Origin: Vanilla planifolia
Lineage: Eukaryota > Streptophyta > Magnoliopsida > Asparagales > Orchidaceae
Assembly: GCA_023846275.1 (NCBI GenBank)
Contig: JAIUJO010000160.1
Span: 1,056,002-1,120,001 of the forward strand
Length of the DNA stretch: 64,000 nt
Direction: 5' to 3'
The notes beneath the pieces are model-generated. The model did not search any database. It was not told the DNA's origin and was given only the letters and a program-made list of their open reading frames with translations. Of the stretch, positions 49,173 through 63,275 are shown in pieces (position 1 is the stretch's first letter; each line of letters starts with the position of its first letter). The position numbers and the translations under genes are program-made.

Positions 49173-52100
49173 ATTAATATTTAGAAATATTTTTTGACTA
49201 TTGGTTTCTTTACTTAATTTACTCATACTAATTAAAAATTACAACTAGCCGAGGAGAAACAAATGTCGTTGGACTTGTCTTCATGAGCTTTATCTTATTA
49301 ACTATTCAATTTTATAATTTTAAATATTTGTTTTCCAGGGTTTTTGTAAGTTTTAAAAGGCATTATTCTTTTTTATCTCATTTGATAATCTAGGATGTTA
49401 CATTGAACCCATAAATAAGTAGGAAAAAGCTTTTTCATAAAATTTCACAAAATGTTTTAGTTTAATTTTATCATATGAGCATGAAACTCTAAATCTTTTC
49501 TCATGTAAACAATACATTTCTTTTGTTTGTGTATAATGCATTTCTCAAATTTATTTCATTTTGTCTTATTATTTATTTTTTAAATGTTAAATTAATAATT
49601 TCTTTTATTCATGCCTATTTCGTTTCATAATTCTTAATAATTCGAAATAAGGGCTCATCAAGACTAACAAAATTTCGTTGCACTTTTCTCAGCATGCTTT
49701 ACCTAATTAAATATTCATTTTCTTGGTTTTTAAAATATTTTAGTTTCAAACTTCTTTACACTTGAACTTATTAGTATCTTGGCATAAAACTTTCTTCTAC
49801 ATTTTATTTCATTTCATTAAATGTTTTATTTTTATTTTATTGTAGTTCTTTGATTGTCTAAATCTCAAATCATTTGACATTTACATCACTTTTCATTAGT
49901 TACATTACAATGCTTCATTTTCGATCATTTTTTCATTAATATATATTTACTTAAACAAATGTCCTTAGACTTGTCCTATAAAGATTTTCCCAATTATTTG
50001 CCAAAATATGGAGAAAGAATTTTGGCATGTTTTATTTTGATTCAATGTTTAAATTTGGTAACTTTACAAAACTTACATGTTGCTTATGTTTACTTTAATA
50101 TTTATTTCTTAATTATAAGAAAATAATTTATTATAGTCTATGCTTATTTATTTTTGAAATTTTTAGTAATTCCAAGTGAGTAATTTGGAGATGAAATAAA
50201 CATCCTTGGTGTCATATTGATGAACACTACCTAATCATATGTATATATATGTATATATTCAAATATTTATTCTATGTGGTGTTGGCATGCTTAATAAGAT
50301 ATTTCAGTTCTATCATATTTGAAAATCAAGGATGTTAAACTCAATCCCTTTACTATGTTTAGATGTAGCATTGGAGAATAATTTTTATTTCTTTCAAATG
50401 TTTTGATTTTAAGCTATTATATTGTTGTGAAATTGTAATTCTTCTATAATGTGAAATTGTAAATTGAATTGATAATTTATTATTATTTACGCTTATTTAT
50501 TTGGTAAGTCATAGCTATTCAAAATGAGGTTAGGTCGAGGCAAAATAAACATTATTATACTTGTTTCAATGAGCCCTATACAATAAAAATTTATTTTATA
50601 TTTTTGAAATATATTATTTTTTTGGATTTTAGGCTTGCTTTACACAGTATTTTCATTTACAGTTAATTTGATGATTGAGAATGTTACACTTGATCTTTAT
50701 AATCTCATCAAATATAGTTTCTCAAAAAATTTATCTAATTAAAATTCTTCACTTTCATTTTTTTTTATATTCTTATTAAACTCTAGTTCTTCTAAAATGT
50801 GACCATCACATTAGTTTGACAGTGTTATATTAAGTTTCATTAATTTATCTCCTTACTTCTAATCATACATTTTCTTGATATTAAAACAATAAATTATTTA
50901 TTTTTTCTATGATAAATAGTAGTAATTCAAAGTTTGTTTTTTTAAGAAAAAATAAATGCCTGCAACTAGTATCGATGAGCACCAATGAAGTGTTAATTTC
51001 AATCATTTTTAAATATTTTTGTCATGTTTTGGCAAGTTTTACAATATATTTCAAAATTCACAAGAATTTTAATGTTAAAAGATTTTACACGCCATCTCCA
51101 TAGTATAGGAATGCAACATTTCCATATAATAATCTTAGTGTTGAAATGTTTTGCATTAATTTTATATCTTTAAAAATATTATTTTTTATTGAATTGGCTA
51201 TTCTTACAAGGCATTTTAGTTCTTGCCTAATTTAATGATTTAGAATAACCTTATAGTGTCACCGAATACTACTTTTTTGAACAATTTATTTTGTTTCTTT
51301 AATTTTTCTTTATGATTTGGTTATACTCTTATAAAACATGTTCCTCTCCCATTTGACATTTATATGACATTCATTTTTTTATATTATCTTTCTTTGATTT
51401 ATTTCATTACAACTATTTTATTCTTTTACTTGATATTAAAATATAAATTTGTTATTATTCACTTTTATTTACCTTGGTAATTAGTGGAACATATAAACGA
51501 GATTGATCAAGCAAAAGTTAGTGCCTTTTAACTAACCTTCATTAGCTCTAACCAATGAAATTTTAATTTTCGTACTTTTAAATACTTTCTTCAAGTTTTT
51601 TTTTTATGTTTTATGAAGTTTTTTTAATTTTATTTTATTTAATGATCAAAGAAGCTTCACTGGATCTCCATGGTATCTAGGAATGCAACTTTTCCATACA
51701 ATATATATCATTTCTCATAATTTTTTAGTTTTCTTTTTTTTTTTAAATATATTATTTTCTAATTTTTTTCCTTGCTTCACAAGCCATTATGATTTAGACA
51801 TAGTCTGATGATAGAGAAGATTGGTCTTAATCTCTATAGCACCTTGAAATACTACTTAATCAACTTTCTTCAATTGTTTTACTTTAATTTCATTATATTT
51901 CTATAAAACTCTAATTCTCATCTTGTGTAAACTTTAAATAAGTTTTATTTCGTCACATTGCATTTCTTTAATTTACTTTATTATAGTAGTATTATATATT
52001 AACTTAGTACTAAAATAATAATTTATTATTATTTCTTTTTTAATTTGATAATATATAGTAATTCTAATTGAGGTTTGATCAAAATGAAACATATGCCATT

Positions 52101-54400
52101 GGGTTGGTCTTAGCAACTTATATCCTATGAAGTGTTAAGTTCTATACTTTTAAATATATTTTTGTCAATTTTTTTATGTTTTGCAAGACCTTTCGAAATT
52201 TACCAGATTTTACAATCAAGGATGTTGCACTCAATCTCCTTAGTATATTGGAAAGCAACTATTTGGCAAAATTTATCCCACTTTCCAAAACTTTTTCTTG
52301 GATTTTATTATATTACTAGGTAATTAAAAATACTTTGGAATGTAACCTTTACATCGCTTTCAATTTACTATATTGCATTTCTTAAAATTTGTCATTTTAG
52401 TTTTATTTAATATTTACTAAATATTAAAATAATAATTTATAGTTGTTTAGTCTTATTTGTTTTGTAATGTGTAATAATTATATATGAGGTCTGCTTGAGA
52501 TGAAATAATCATTAGTGGATTTATCTAAATGAGCTATATATAATTAATTTTTTTATACTTTTGAAATAAGGTCTTTTCTAATAACATGAATTTTTTTATT
52601 AGATACTTGCATTATTCCTAATTTCATAATTAAGAATGTTTTGTTTAACGAATAATCGATTTGAATAAAAGCCACAATAATCATTTGAATGAGCTTTATT
52701 AATTTAACTTTTAATTTTAATAATTTAAAATATGTTTTACTTGGTATCTTGTCATGTCCAATAATATATTATAATTCACACCTCATTTAACAATCATATA
52801 TGTTACACTCATTCTCTTGAGTATATTTGAATACAACATTATCATAAACATTATCTCTTTTGTTATCTTTATATATTGTTGATTTGCTTAGATTATATTT
52901 CTTGGATTTGGATCTTTTTTTGTTTAATAATTATTTAATTAATAACAAAGTAATATTTTCTCATCATTTATGCTGATTCACTTTGATAACTCTTAGTAAA
53001 GAAATACAAGGTCAGATCAAGATGAAACAAAAGTCATGAAACTTTACTAGATGGGGGCCATATAATTAAGCATTCTCTTTGTATCTTTAAATGTTTTATT
53101 TTCTACCATTTTGGCACACTTTAAAAGGAATTTTATTTTGTGCTTAATTTAAGGTTTATTGATGCTACACTCGACCCCCCTAATCGTCTTTGATTTAATT
53201 AGTCATGTACAATGAATCTCAATTCTTCAAACAATTTCCTTTGATTTTTTATATTACTATGAAAATCTAAATATTTTTTCCTGTAGGCTTTACATCAATT
53301 TGGTATGGTTGTGTTACAATATTTGTAAGTTATCATACTTTTTTTGACATGTATTTGTATAATATTAAAAATAAATAAATTATAATTTATATTTAATTGC
53401 TTATGTATTTTTTGATCTTGAGTAGTTCCACTAAATTTAAATTTCATTCTTATATTTTAAAAAGTTTGCTTTGAAACGTGATTACTTGCTTTACAAGTTA
53501 GTTTCATTCGTACTAGATGTGATAGTTAGTGATATAATAGTCAGTCTTAGAATCTTGCATTGCAATTTTCAAATAATATTTATCACATTTCTACTTTTTT
53601 ATGTTCAATTTGTCTGTATTATTTATTAACTGAACATCTACTCTAATGTGGGCTTTCAATCACTTTTATTAGTTGTGCTACATTGTTTTAATTAATCATA
53701 ATTCAAATTGAATATATATATTTACTTATTATTAAGATAATAATTTATTATTATAAATGGTTATTTATTTTTGTAATTCTTATTTTCTCAAAACTAGTTT
53801 TGATTGAGATGAAATAAACATAGTTGTACTTGTCTCAACATGCTCTATTTGATTAAATGTTCATTTTAATATTTCTCTTCATTTCTTGTTACTTTATGAC
53901 ATATTTTTTTCGTTAATTAATTTTATCATTGAGGATGTTATAATTGATCTCCTTAGTATCTTGTGTGATAGCTTTACAAAATAAGTTTTCTTTCTTCTAA
54001 ATTTTCTCTTTTAATTGTTATATTGCAAGGTAACAGTAAATTTCCTCTCATGTGACATTTACTAGTGTTTTATTTCTTTATCATACATTACTTTTATTTA
54101 TCTCATTTCAACTTTAATATTTTTTAGTTAATACTAGAAGGATAATTTATCTATTTTTAATTTACAAAAAATCATAATCAAATGTGATTAATACAAAATA
54201 ATCATCATTACAATAATCTTAATGACACTTATCAAACTAATTATTCAATTTAATATATATAAATACTTTATTTAATGATCTTAGTCACTCTTCAAGAGAT
54301 TTTTTGATTCAAACCTAATTTAACAATTAATAATACTACTCCTAATCAACAAGTCCCCTGGAATAAAGCATTCATATAAACTTTATCCTATTTCTACATA

Positions 54401-54451
54401 GTACTTTAAAATATAGTTTTCCTATGAAGCTTGTCTCCTTTTTACAAATGA
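54401..54451. other. Satellite orientation-switch junction C/D
   Basis: To the left, a plus-oriented unit reaches CATATAAACTTTATCCTATTTC. To the right, a minus-oriented unit starts at TAATAGTAAGCAATTATATA and AAGCTGAAATAAGATAA. The roughly 50 bp between does not clearly belong to either. Confidence 0.6.
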
Positions 54452-57400
54452 AAATTTTAATAGTAAGCAATTATATATGAAAGCTGAAATAAGATAACAA
54501 AAGCAATATAACATCTATAAATCATAATGATGAAAGGGTAACATGATAAGAAAATTAGAGTTCCATAGAAATATAACCATATAAAAAAAATTTGAAGAAA
54601 TGACATAATTTGCATTAGAAAGCAGACCTCCAAGTTATTATGGAGGTAAAGTGCAACATTCCTAATCATCAAATTTTTATGATGTTAATTATATTATAAA
54701 GCATTTCAAAATTTTAGAAAATACATTATTCTATAATATTAAAAGTTAATCTTTAATTGAATAAAGATATCAATGTGATTCTTAGGAAATTTATTTAGTC
54801 TCAATTGGACAATAGTTGTAAATTTTGCAAACTACCTCATTAAATAAGCATAGATAATAATAAACATTACTTTAAACTCAATAAATATGTAGTAAAGCAA
54901 AAATGATATTAAATAAAGCATACAATATAACAAAGTTAAATGATGCAAAGGTCACTTATAGGAGAATAAGGTTTTCCATTTTGTACAACTTAGTAAATGA
55001 AAAAATTTGAACTAATCGAATAAATTGCCAGTAAAAGTTACATTCAAACATACTTAGGAGATTGATCATAATATTCTTGACCATCAAGTTGGGCATAAAT
55101 TTGAAAGTCTCATAAAGAATGCTAAAGTCCATTAAAATAAAATATTTCAAAATATATAAATTAATTTTTAGTTATATAGAACTCTTTAAGCTGAGGGAAA
55201 CTACTTTTTTCTACTTGATTGCATCTCATTTGGAATTGCTATAGATTGCAAAAAAAAAGCATATATAAAAATAAATTAATATTATATTATAATATTAAGT
55301 ATATATATATACATATATATTTATCTATATATAATAAAGTTGAAGTAAGAATCATTGAAGTGTTGTATTGCAATAAAAGCACAACTTTGTTAAGTTCACA
55401 AGAGTAGATATTATGACTACATAGTAACATAACAAAATCAAAGATAAACTTTTTAATAAATCAGAAGAATTGCATGAGAATGTTGCACTCTAATATACCA
55501 AGGAGATTACATACAATGAAGTAATATATATTAAAAATTTGATAAGACAAACTAAAGCAATGTTATATAAACAAATCAAAGAGATTAAAAGGTCAAATAG
55601 GAAGAGTGCCAAAGCATCATAGAAAAAAAAACCAAATATAATAAAAACATCTAGAAAGATGAGCTAAACTATAAATGAAAGCTTCATTCCAGGATACTAG
55701 GGAGATTAGTGTGGCATCGTCAATTGTTAAATTTGGATTGAATTTGAGTTCCTCGCAAAGCATGGCAAAAAAAAAAGATTATTTATAAAATAAAAAATTA
55801 AATATTGGATTAGACAGAGTAGTTAGAGTGAGTCCAATCAAAATTTTGAATATTTTTTCTTGATGAGACCTCCTTTGGAATTATTGTGAATTATGAAAGA
55901 AAAACCTATAAATAAAAAACTTATGATATCATTTTTGAAAAATATATATTAAAGAAATGTAATATTAGAAAATGAAAGTGACATAAAGATCACATGAGAT
56001 AAGAGTTAGAGTTTTATATTGATATAACAAAATAAAAAAAATTACAAAAATAAGATAATTTGTACAAGAAAGTTGCTTTCACATATATTGTAGTTATTAA
56101 CCCTAACATCCTCGTTCATTAAATCAAATATGAAGTAAAATATTTTATAAAGTGTAGAAAAACGCTAGAAGATAAATTATTTAGAAAAAATAAAAATTAA
56201 TATATTATTTAGAACAGCTTGTCGAGATGAGTTAGATGACTTTTGTTTTTTCTTATTCATACCACACCTAGAATTGCGAGTAATTACTTAATTAAGAATA
56301 AATAACAATAATTTTTTAATATTCAATAAATATAAAGTAGAACTTGAACAAGACTAATTAATTCACTATAATATTACAAAATCGAGATAGTTTAATGATA
56401 AGGTGACATGAAAACTCAAGTTCAATAGTAACATATCCAAATAAAAGAAAAATATTTGAATAAATGGGATAGATTGAACTATTGTAATGATTGAGGATTT
56501 TAGACTAAATCTTTCATGATGCTTGTTTATTTTTAAATGGAATTCTAAGGATTACTATAAATTACAAAATTAGATAAGCAAAAATAATAATGAATTGTTA
56601 ATTATATATTAAAATACATATTAAAAATGAAATCGTGATAAATTAAAAAATTCAAGATAACAAAATTAAAATAATGTAAATGGCACATGAGAGTAGATTT
56701 AAAGTTTCATCAATATTGCTTTATCGAAGTGAAACATTAAGAAAATGTGATAAATTATAAAGGAAATTTTGATCTGGAAGATATTACAAAAGTCAATTGT
56801 AACATTCTTGATCATCAAAATAGGTAATAAAGCAAAATAACTTGTAAAACATACCAACACTTTTAAAATTATATATTTTAAAATATTAAAAATAATATTT
56901 AATTAGATTGAGGTAATACAGATGAGTGCAATAATAATTTTTTTGCTTTGTTGAACCTCATTAGAAATTTGAACTAATACAAAAATAAATAGGCATAAAT
57001 AATAAAAAATTATTATTTAAATTATAAATATATATTATTTGTATAATTTAACAAATTGAGGTCACATTTGAACAGACATATAAAATAATTTGCAAAAATC
57101 CCAAATCATACTAAAAAGTTTCAATAAATGATGTAAATAGTATTGGTTAGCTGCTTTCGATGATACGAAGGTTATATTGCAACTTAATCAATCTTTGCAT
57201 TACTCTTGAATTAAAATGCAATATAAAGCATGCCATATCCTAAGATAATCAAATATTTTTAAAAATATATAAAAATGAATGATTAATTAGATAGAGCTAG
57301 TCATGATAACTCTAGTAACCCTTCTTTTGTCTCGATAAGATGACATTTGGAATTATTATGAACTACTTATATAACAAAGCATAAATAATAATAAATTGTT

Positions 57401-60400
57401 ATTTTGATATTTTGGTTATTTCATAATAAAGCTGAAATAAGACAAATAAAGGTAATGTTTCTTAGCCTAATCAATGCAATGTTTTGATAACATGACAATA
57501 GAATTAGAGTTGCAAAGTAATTTACCAAATCAAAGTGAAAATTTTTAAAATAAATGATGCAAGGTATAGGGAAAAATTATTTTCCAAGATACATAAAAGA
57601 TTGAGTTGAACAATCTCAATGTTTAAAAATAGTAAGAGTTGAAATTATCTCGTAATGGATGCTCAAAAACCCAAAAAATAAAATATTTGGAAAGATAAAA
57701 ATAAATATTTAATCGAATATTGTTCATGAAAAGCAGTATAATGAAGCCTGCTTTGTCTTGATTGAACCTTATTTTAAATTACAACAAATGAAAAAAATTA
57801 AATAGACATAAATAATAATTGTTTATCACTTAGCAATTAAATAAATTTATTTTAAAATTAAAATATGACAAATTAAAGTAGTTTAATCTTAGTAAATCAA
57901 AGCAATGCAAATTCATAAGAGATGAAAAATAGGGCTTCATAGTAATATCACAAAATGAAAGAAAAATATTTAAAATTATGAAACAAGTTTTGCAAGAATT
58001 TTGTATTTCAAGATACTAAGAAGATTGAATTTAATCGTCAATTGTAATATAAGTTACAAGTACACATGACTTTTTATTAAAAACTCTTAAAAATAAGATT
58101 AATGACATAAGTTCAATGGCGATTGTTTTCTCATGATCAAACCTTGTATGAAATACTACAAAAGAAACATTTAATTAAACCAAAAAAATAATAAATTGAT
58201 ACTTAAAAAATGTAGTAAGTATATTTAAGGCTTAAATTGGTTAAATTTAAAAAATTTAATAAAACTAAATCAATGTAATATAAACGTGGCATAATGGGAG
58301 ATTTAGAGTTAGAAAATAATATTACCAAATCAAAGCTAACAATATGAAGAAATAGGAAAAATTTTATAGAAAAGTCAAAGTGTAAGACAATATGATGATT
58401 AGGCATAACAATCAAAATTACTCATAAATCATGCTAAAAATAAAGATAAAACATTTGAAAATACTTGTTTGGATAGAACTTAATGAGTCAATTCTAATGA
58501 AATTCTTTTTTCTCAATTGAATGATGTTTGGAACTACTATTTCGCACCAATTGAATAAGTAAAGATAATAATAAAATATTATATTAATATTAAAATAAGA
58601 TTTACTAAAACTAAATTGAGAAAAGTTTAAAAGATGGTAAATGAAAAGATAATGGAGATGTAAAGGTCACAAAATAGAAGATTAGTTTTAAATAATGACA
58701 ACAAAATTAGAGCAAAATATTTTAAGAAATAAGAAACATTATATGCGTTTGTCATATTGCGACTTACCCAAGAGATCAATTATAACATTTTTAATTGTCA
58801 TGTTTGATATGAATTAAAATATCTAATAAAAAAATGTAAAAACACTTGCAAGTAAAATATTTAAAAATTTTAAAAAATAATTATTTTTTTTTAAACAAGC
58901 TTGTGAAGATAAGTCCAACAATGGTTATTTCATTTGGATTGTTCCCTATTAAATAAGTTGAAATGATTACAAATTATTATTTCAATGTTAAGAAAATATA
59001 CATTAAATCATTAATATGATAAATTCAAGTAATATAATACAATGAAATTAAGTGATGCAAAGGTCACACAAGAGGAGAATTAGGCATTCATTGTAATACA
59101 ACAAAATAAATGTGTAAAATTTTAAGAAATGAGATAAATTGTGTGAGAAAGTTGCATTCCTTTCTACTAAGGAGATCAGCAGTAACATATTTCATTATCT
59201 AATTATTTATGCATGAGAATGCCACTTAAACTATTCGAAAAATAATAATAACAAAATATCTAAAAATATAGATAAGAATATTTAAATGGATTATGCTCTT
59301 TGAGATGAGTACAACATTGTTTGTTTTACTCAAGGAAACCTGTATTAGAAGAAATGTAATATGTTAAAACTATAATAAATTATTATTTTAAAATGAAATT
59401 AAATATGGTAAAACTATAATAAATTAAGTAGAAGAAATGTAATATAAACAAAGAAAAGAGATGTAAGGGTTGAATGAGATGAAAATTCAGGTTTCATTCT
59501 TATATAAACAAATCAAATCGAACATTTCAAAAAATGAGATAAAGTTTTTAAGAAAGTACTATTCTAAGATACTAACATGATTGATTATATCAACCTTGAT
59601 CATGTGATTCGATATTAATCGTAATATCTGTTAAAAGAATATTTTATTTGAAAGGGCTTTCTTGGATAAGTCTAACGACATTTGTCTCTTCTCGATTGAT
59701 CCACATTTGGAGTTATTGTGAATATTCAAAGTAATGAAACAAAATAACAAATTATTATTTTAATGGTTAAGAAATGAATATTCAAAACTAAAATTTAAAA
59801 AACTAAATTAATGGGATATAACCAAATAAAAATAAAGATTTATGTCACAAAAGAGAAAAGTCAGAGAAACATAGTAATACAACCATCCAAAAATGTATCC
59901 TCAATAACTAAATCATGTATGAATCTAACTAATTATCAAAATATGCCAATGACATAGAAAATATGATATCTTAAATTATAAACATGAATTTTTATTTCGA
60001 TAAAGTGCATTGAGAAGTGTAAAACAATATTTCTTTCACCACAATGGAACCTCATTTAATATTACTATGAATTACCAACTTTAAATTAGGTAAATTTAGG
60101 GATGTTAGTGTAAACAAATCTATTTTATATAATAGTGACATAAGAGAAAAATTTAATTCATACATAAATAAAATAAAATTATGCTAAAACATTTAATGAA
60201 ATGTGGTAAATTAATTGAGAAAATTTCACTGCAAGTTCCTAAGGAGATTTACTGAAAATATCATTAATCATTAAATAAATTGCAATACTTCATAAAGTGA
60301 GCTGAAGCCTATGAAATATAATATTTGAAAATTTAGAAATGAATTTGTAATTGCATATTGCTATTCAAGATGTCTCCGATGACATTTGTTTCATATCTGT

Positions 60401-63275
60401 CAAACTTTATTTAAAGTTCTCTAGAATACGAGAGCAAACAAGTACAAATAATTATAATAATAGTTCTAATATTAAGTAAATAAATATTGTTGTTTGGCTA
60501 AGTGCAACATGCTCAATTTTGATATTAGGTGTGAACTAAAATGCATTATAAAATGTGCAAAAGAAATAGAAATTTACTTATTTTAAAAAAATATTTAATT
60601 GAATAGAGCTTATCAAGGCAACTTTGATGATGTTTATTGCATCTTAAACTATCCCATTCTGAATTATGATAACTAAAAAAGAATATAAATTTTTTAATTA
60701 TAATAATTTAGAGCACTGCAATATAACTGAATCAAAAGATTCTAAATGTCACAAGAGAGAATATTTTTAGTTAAATGGTAAATAAAAAATAAAGTGCAAA
60801 TAATTTAAGAAAATAAGAAAAATTTTAAGTGAAAATCCCATTCAATGATATTAAGTTCATTTATTATAACAACATACATTACCAAGTGACGTACAACATA
60901 ATATTACTAATACAAACAACTAAAATCATAGAAACTACAATATTTGAAATTATTATTTTTTATATTCAATTGGATAGATCTCATTGAGATGTTATAAACT
61001 ATGTTTTATTTCATTCAAAAGAAGTGGGAATTTTTCGGAACAATAAAAAAATTATGATAAATAATGAAAAATTATTTTTACAATATTGAAGAAGTATATG
61101 TTAAATTTTATCTAAGATTAATTAAGGGAATACAATATAATCAAGTAAATGTGATGAAAAAGGTCAAACAAGGGGTGATTTTGGTTTACATAGTATTATA
61201 TCAAAATCAAAGTAAAAAATTTGAAAATATTTAATGAATTGAATAGGAAAGTTACATTCAATAATACTAAGAAGAACGAGTGGAATATCATCGATTATCA
61301 AATTAAATTTAAATCAAACATACTCAAAAAAATTTGAAAATAAAAATTTAAAATTTAAAAATTTAAAAATGATTTTTAAATTGGATAAAACTGATTAAGA
61401 CGAGTTCAATAAAATTTGTTTCATCTCGAGTAGACCTCATTTAAAATCACTATAAATTACAAAAATAAACTAAACAAAATAAGAATAAATTAAAATTTTA
61501 GTATTATTGAAATATATATGTCATACATAAAAATATAATATAATCAAATCAAATAGATAAAATGATTACAAAAGAAAAGAATTAAAAAAAATATTGATTT
61601 GAATTAATCTAAGCAAAATCTTTGAAGAAATTAAAGAGATCAAGTGCAACTTTCTTGATCATCAAAACATGTACATCTAAATTTGTCATAATTCTTACAA
61701 AAATCTTAAAAAATAAATATTTAAGGATAAAAAAATTTATATTTAATTAGATGGCACTCATCAAAATTAGTCTAATGACATTTATTATCTCCATCAGCCT
61801 TTATTTATAATTGTTATGAATTACACAAAGTAAATAAGTTCTAATAAAAATAGATAATTATTTGAATGTTAAATACATCTATATTAAACTATAATGATAT
61901 AAATTCAAGCACTATAATATAACTTAATTTAAGTCATGTAAAGGTCACTTTAGGGGATAATTAAAGTGTCATAGTAATATAACCTAATCAATGTAAAAAA
62001 TTAAGGAAAGTAAGTATATGTTTTAGGATTATTAAATTTCAAGATATTAAGGAGATTGCATATTACACCATCTATTATCAAATTTCGACTGAAATAGATG
62101 ACCTCATAAGGTAAGAAAAAGATATGTAATAAATAAGAAGTTATATAAATTGAAATGATGTCAAGATCACATGAAAGAAGATTTCAAGATACACAACAAT
62201 ATAAGTAAATTGAAATAAAACATCTAAACAAGTGTGATAGATTGTATACGAAAGTGAAAATCCAAGACATTATGTATAATGAGGGTTAAATCCTTTATCA
62301 TCAAATAGGACAATAATAAAAAGTTCCTATAAGTCATACTAAAAACATACAAAATAAAATATTAAAAATATAATAGTGATCATTTAATTAGATAAAGTTC
62401 AATAATAAGATCTAACAAATTTGCTTCACATTTGTCAAACTTTATCTAAAATTTTTTCCAATTACAAAAGCGAGAAGCATAAATAATTTTAAATGGTTAT
62501 TTTTTTATTTGATAAAAATATATTAAAGCTTAAAAGACAAATTGAATTAATGTATGCAACAAACAAAAATTGATGTTATGCTCACAAGAAAGATCTAGAG
62601 TGACATAGTCTATGACAAACTAAAAGTGAAATAAATGCTGAAATGATATAAATTGTATAACATAATTACATTTCAAGGTACCAAGGAGATTTGTTGTTAA
62701 TTCTTGATCATCAAATCAATTATAAATAGTAAAACCTTATAAAGAATGCCCAGACCTTATAAAATAAAATATTGAAAAATAGAATAACAAAAATTTTATT
62801 AGATAGAGCTTGTCAAAACAAATCCAGTGGAAATTATACCATGTCAACCAGACTTCGTTTGGACGTATTATGAATTTCTAAAGTGAATAATGACATATAA
62901 TAATAAGAAATTATTTTAGTGTTAAGTAATAAATATAAAAGTTGGTATTATGTAATCTAACCAAAGCAAAGTGATGTAAAAGGCAACAACGAAAATATTT
63001 TCATTCATATAGTAGTATATGAAAATAAAAGTGAAATATTTGAACAAAATAGATAAATTGTATAGGAATGTGACATTCTGAAATACTGAGAAGATGAAGA
63101 ATATCATCCTTAATCATCAAAATAATACAAATTTAAATTGACATAAAGTTTGCCAAAAAATTAAAAAAATAAAATATTTTAAAAGATAGAATAAGTAGTT
63201 ATTTGCATAGATCATGACGTGATGAGCCGAACAAAATTAATTTTATCTTCATCAGATTTATGCCTTATAAGAAAT
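54452..63275 (-). repeat. Satellite block D (minus orientation, about 21 units)
   Basis: This is the same unit as the other blocks, in block B orientation. The recurrent anchors are GATAGAGCTCAT variants (57,290, 60,604, 62,803), ATTAGAGTTTCATAGTAATA variants and TTGATCATCAAA cores (56,810, 61,659, 62,706), mostly about 400 bp apart. Units are diverged, with small local duplications such as AAAACTATAATAAATTA at 59,366 and 59,410. Open frames inside (54,457-54,672, 58,203-58,415, 62,922-63,107) are low-complexity readings of the unit. The last recognisable unit fades out near 63,275. Confidence 0.9.
55300..55334 (+). repeat. TA-rich microsatellite within block D
   Basis: An imperfect TA run of about 35 bp (with AC and TTTATC interruptions) lies at the ATATATATTAAAGCT position of a unit, the same place as the TA run in block C. 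Confidence 0.85.

Larger units (their letters stand above)
45245..54400 (+). repeat. Satellite block C (plus orientation, about 22 units)
   Basis: This is the same diverged unit of about 0.4 kb as blocks A and B, in block A orientation. Landmarks such as GAGATGAAACAAATGTCGTTGG (shared 48,830-49,270 and 52,080-52,110), GATGTTACACTCGATCTC-like cores (47,500, 50,690, 52,220, 53,170), and TTTATCTCATTT with TTTGATTTGGTTATATTA recur throughout. At 48,690-48,745 one unit has lost the segment between its two internal sub-repeats. Open frames in the block (47,494-47,757, 48,861-49,142 and others) are low-complexity readings of the unit. The array ends within a unit at about 54,400. Confidence 0.9.

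Noticed and set aside
14470..63275. CRISPR-like or phage-like repeat array
   Set aside because: The repeats are contiguous diverged units of 0.4 kb without spacers or associated genes, and the context is plant-type retrotransposons. This is satellite DNA.
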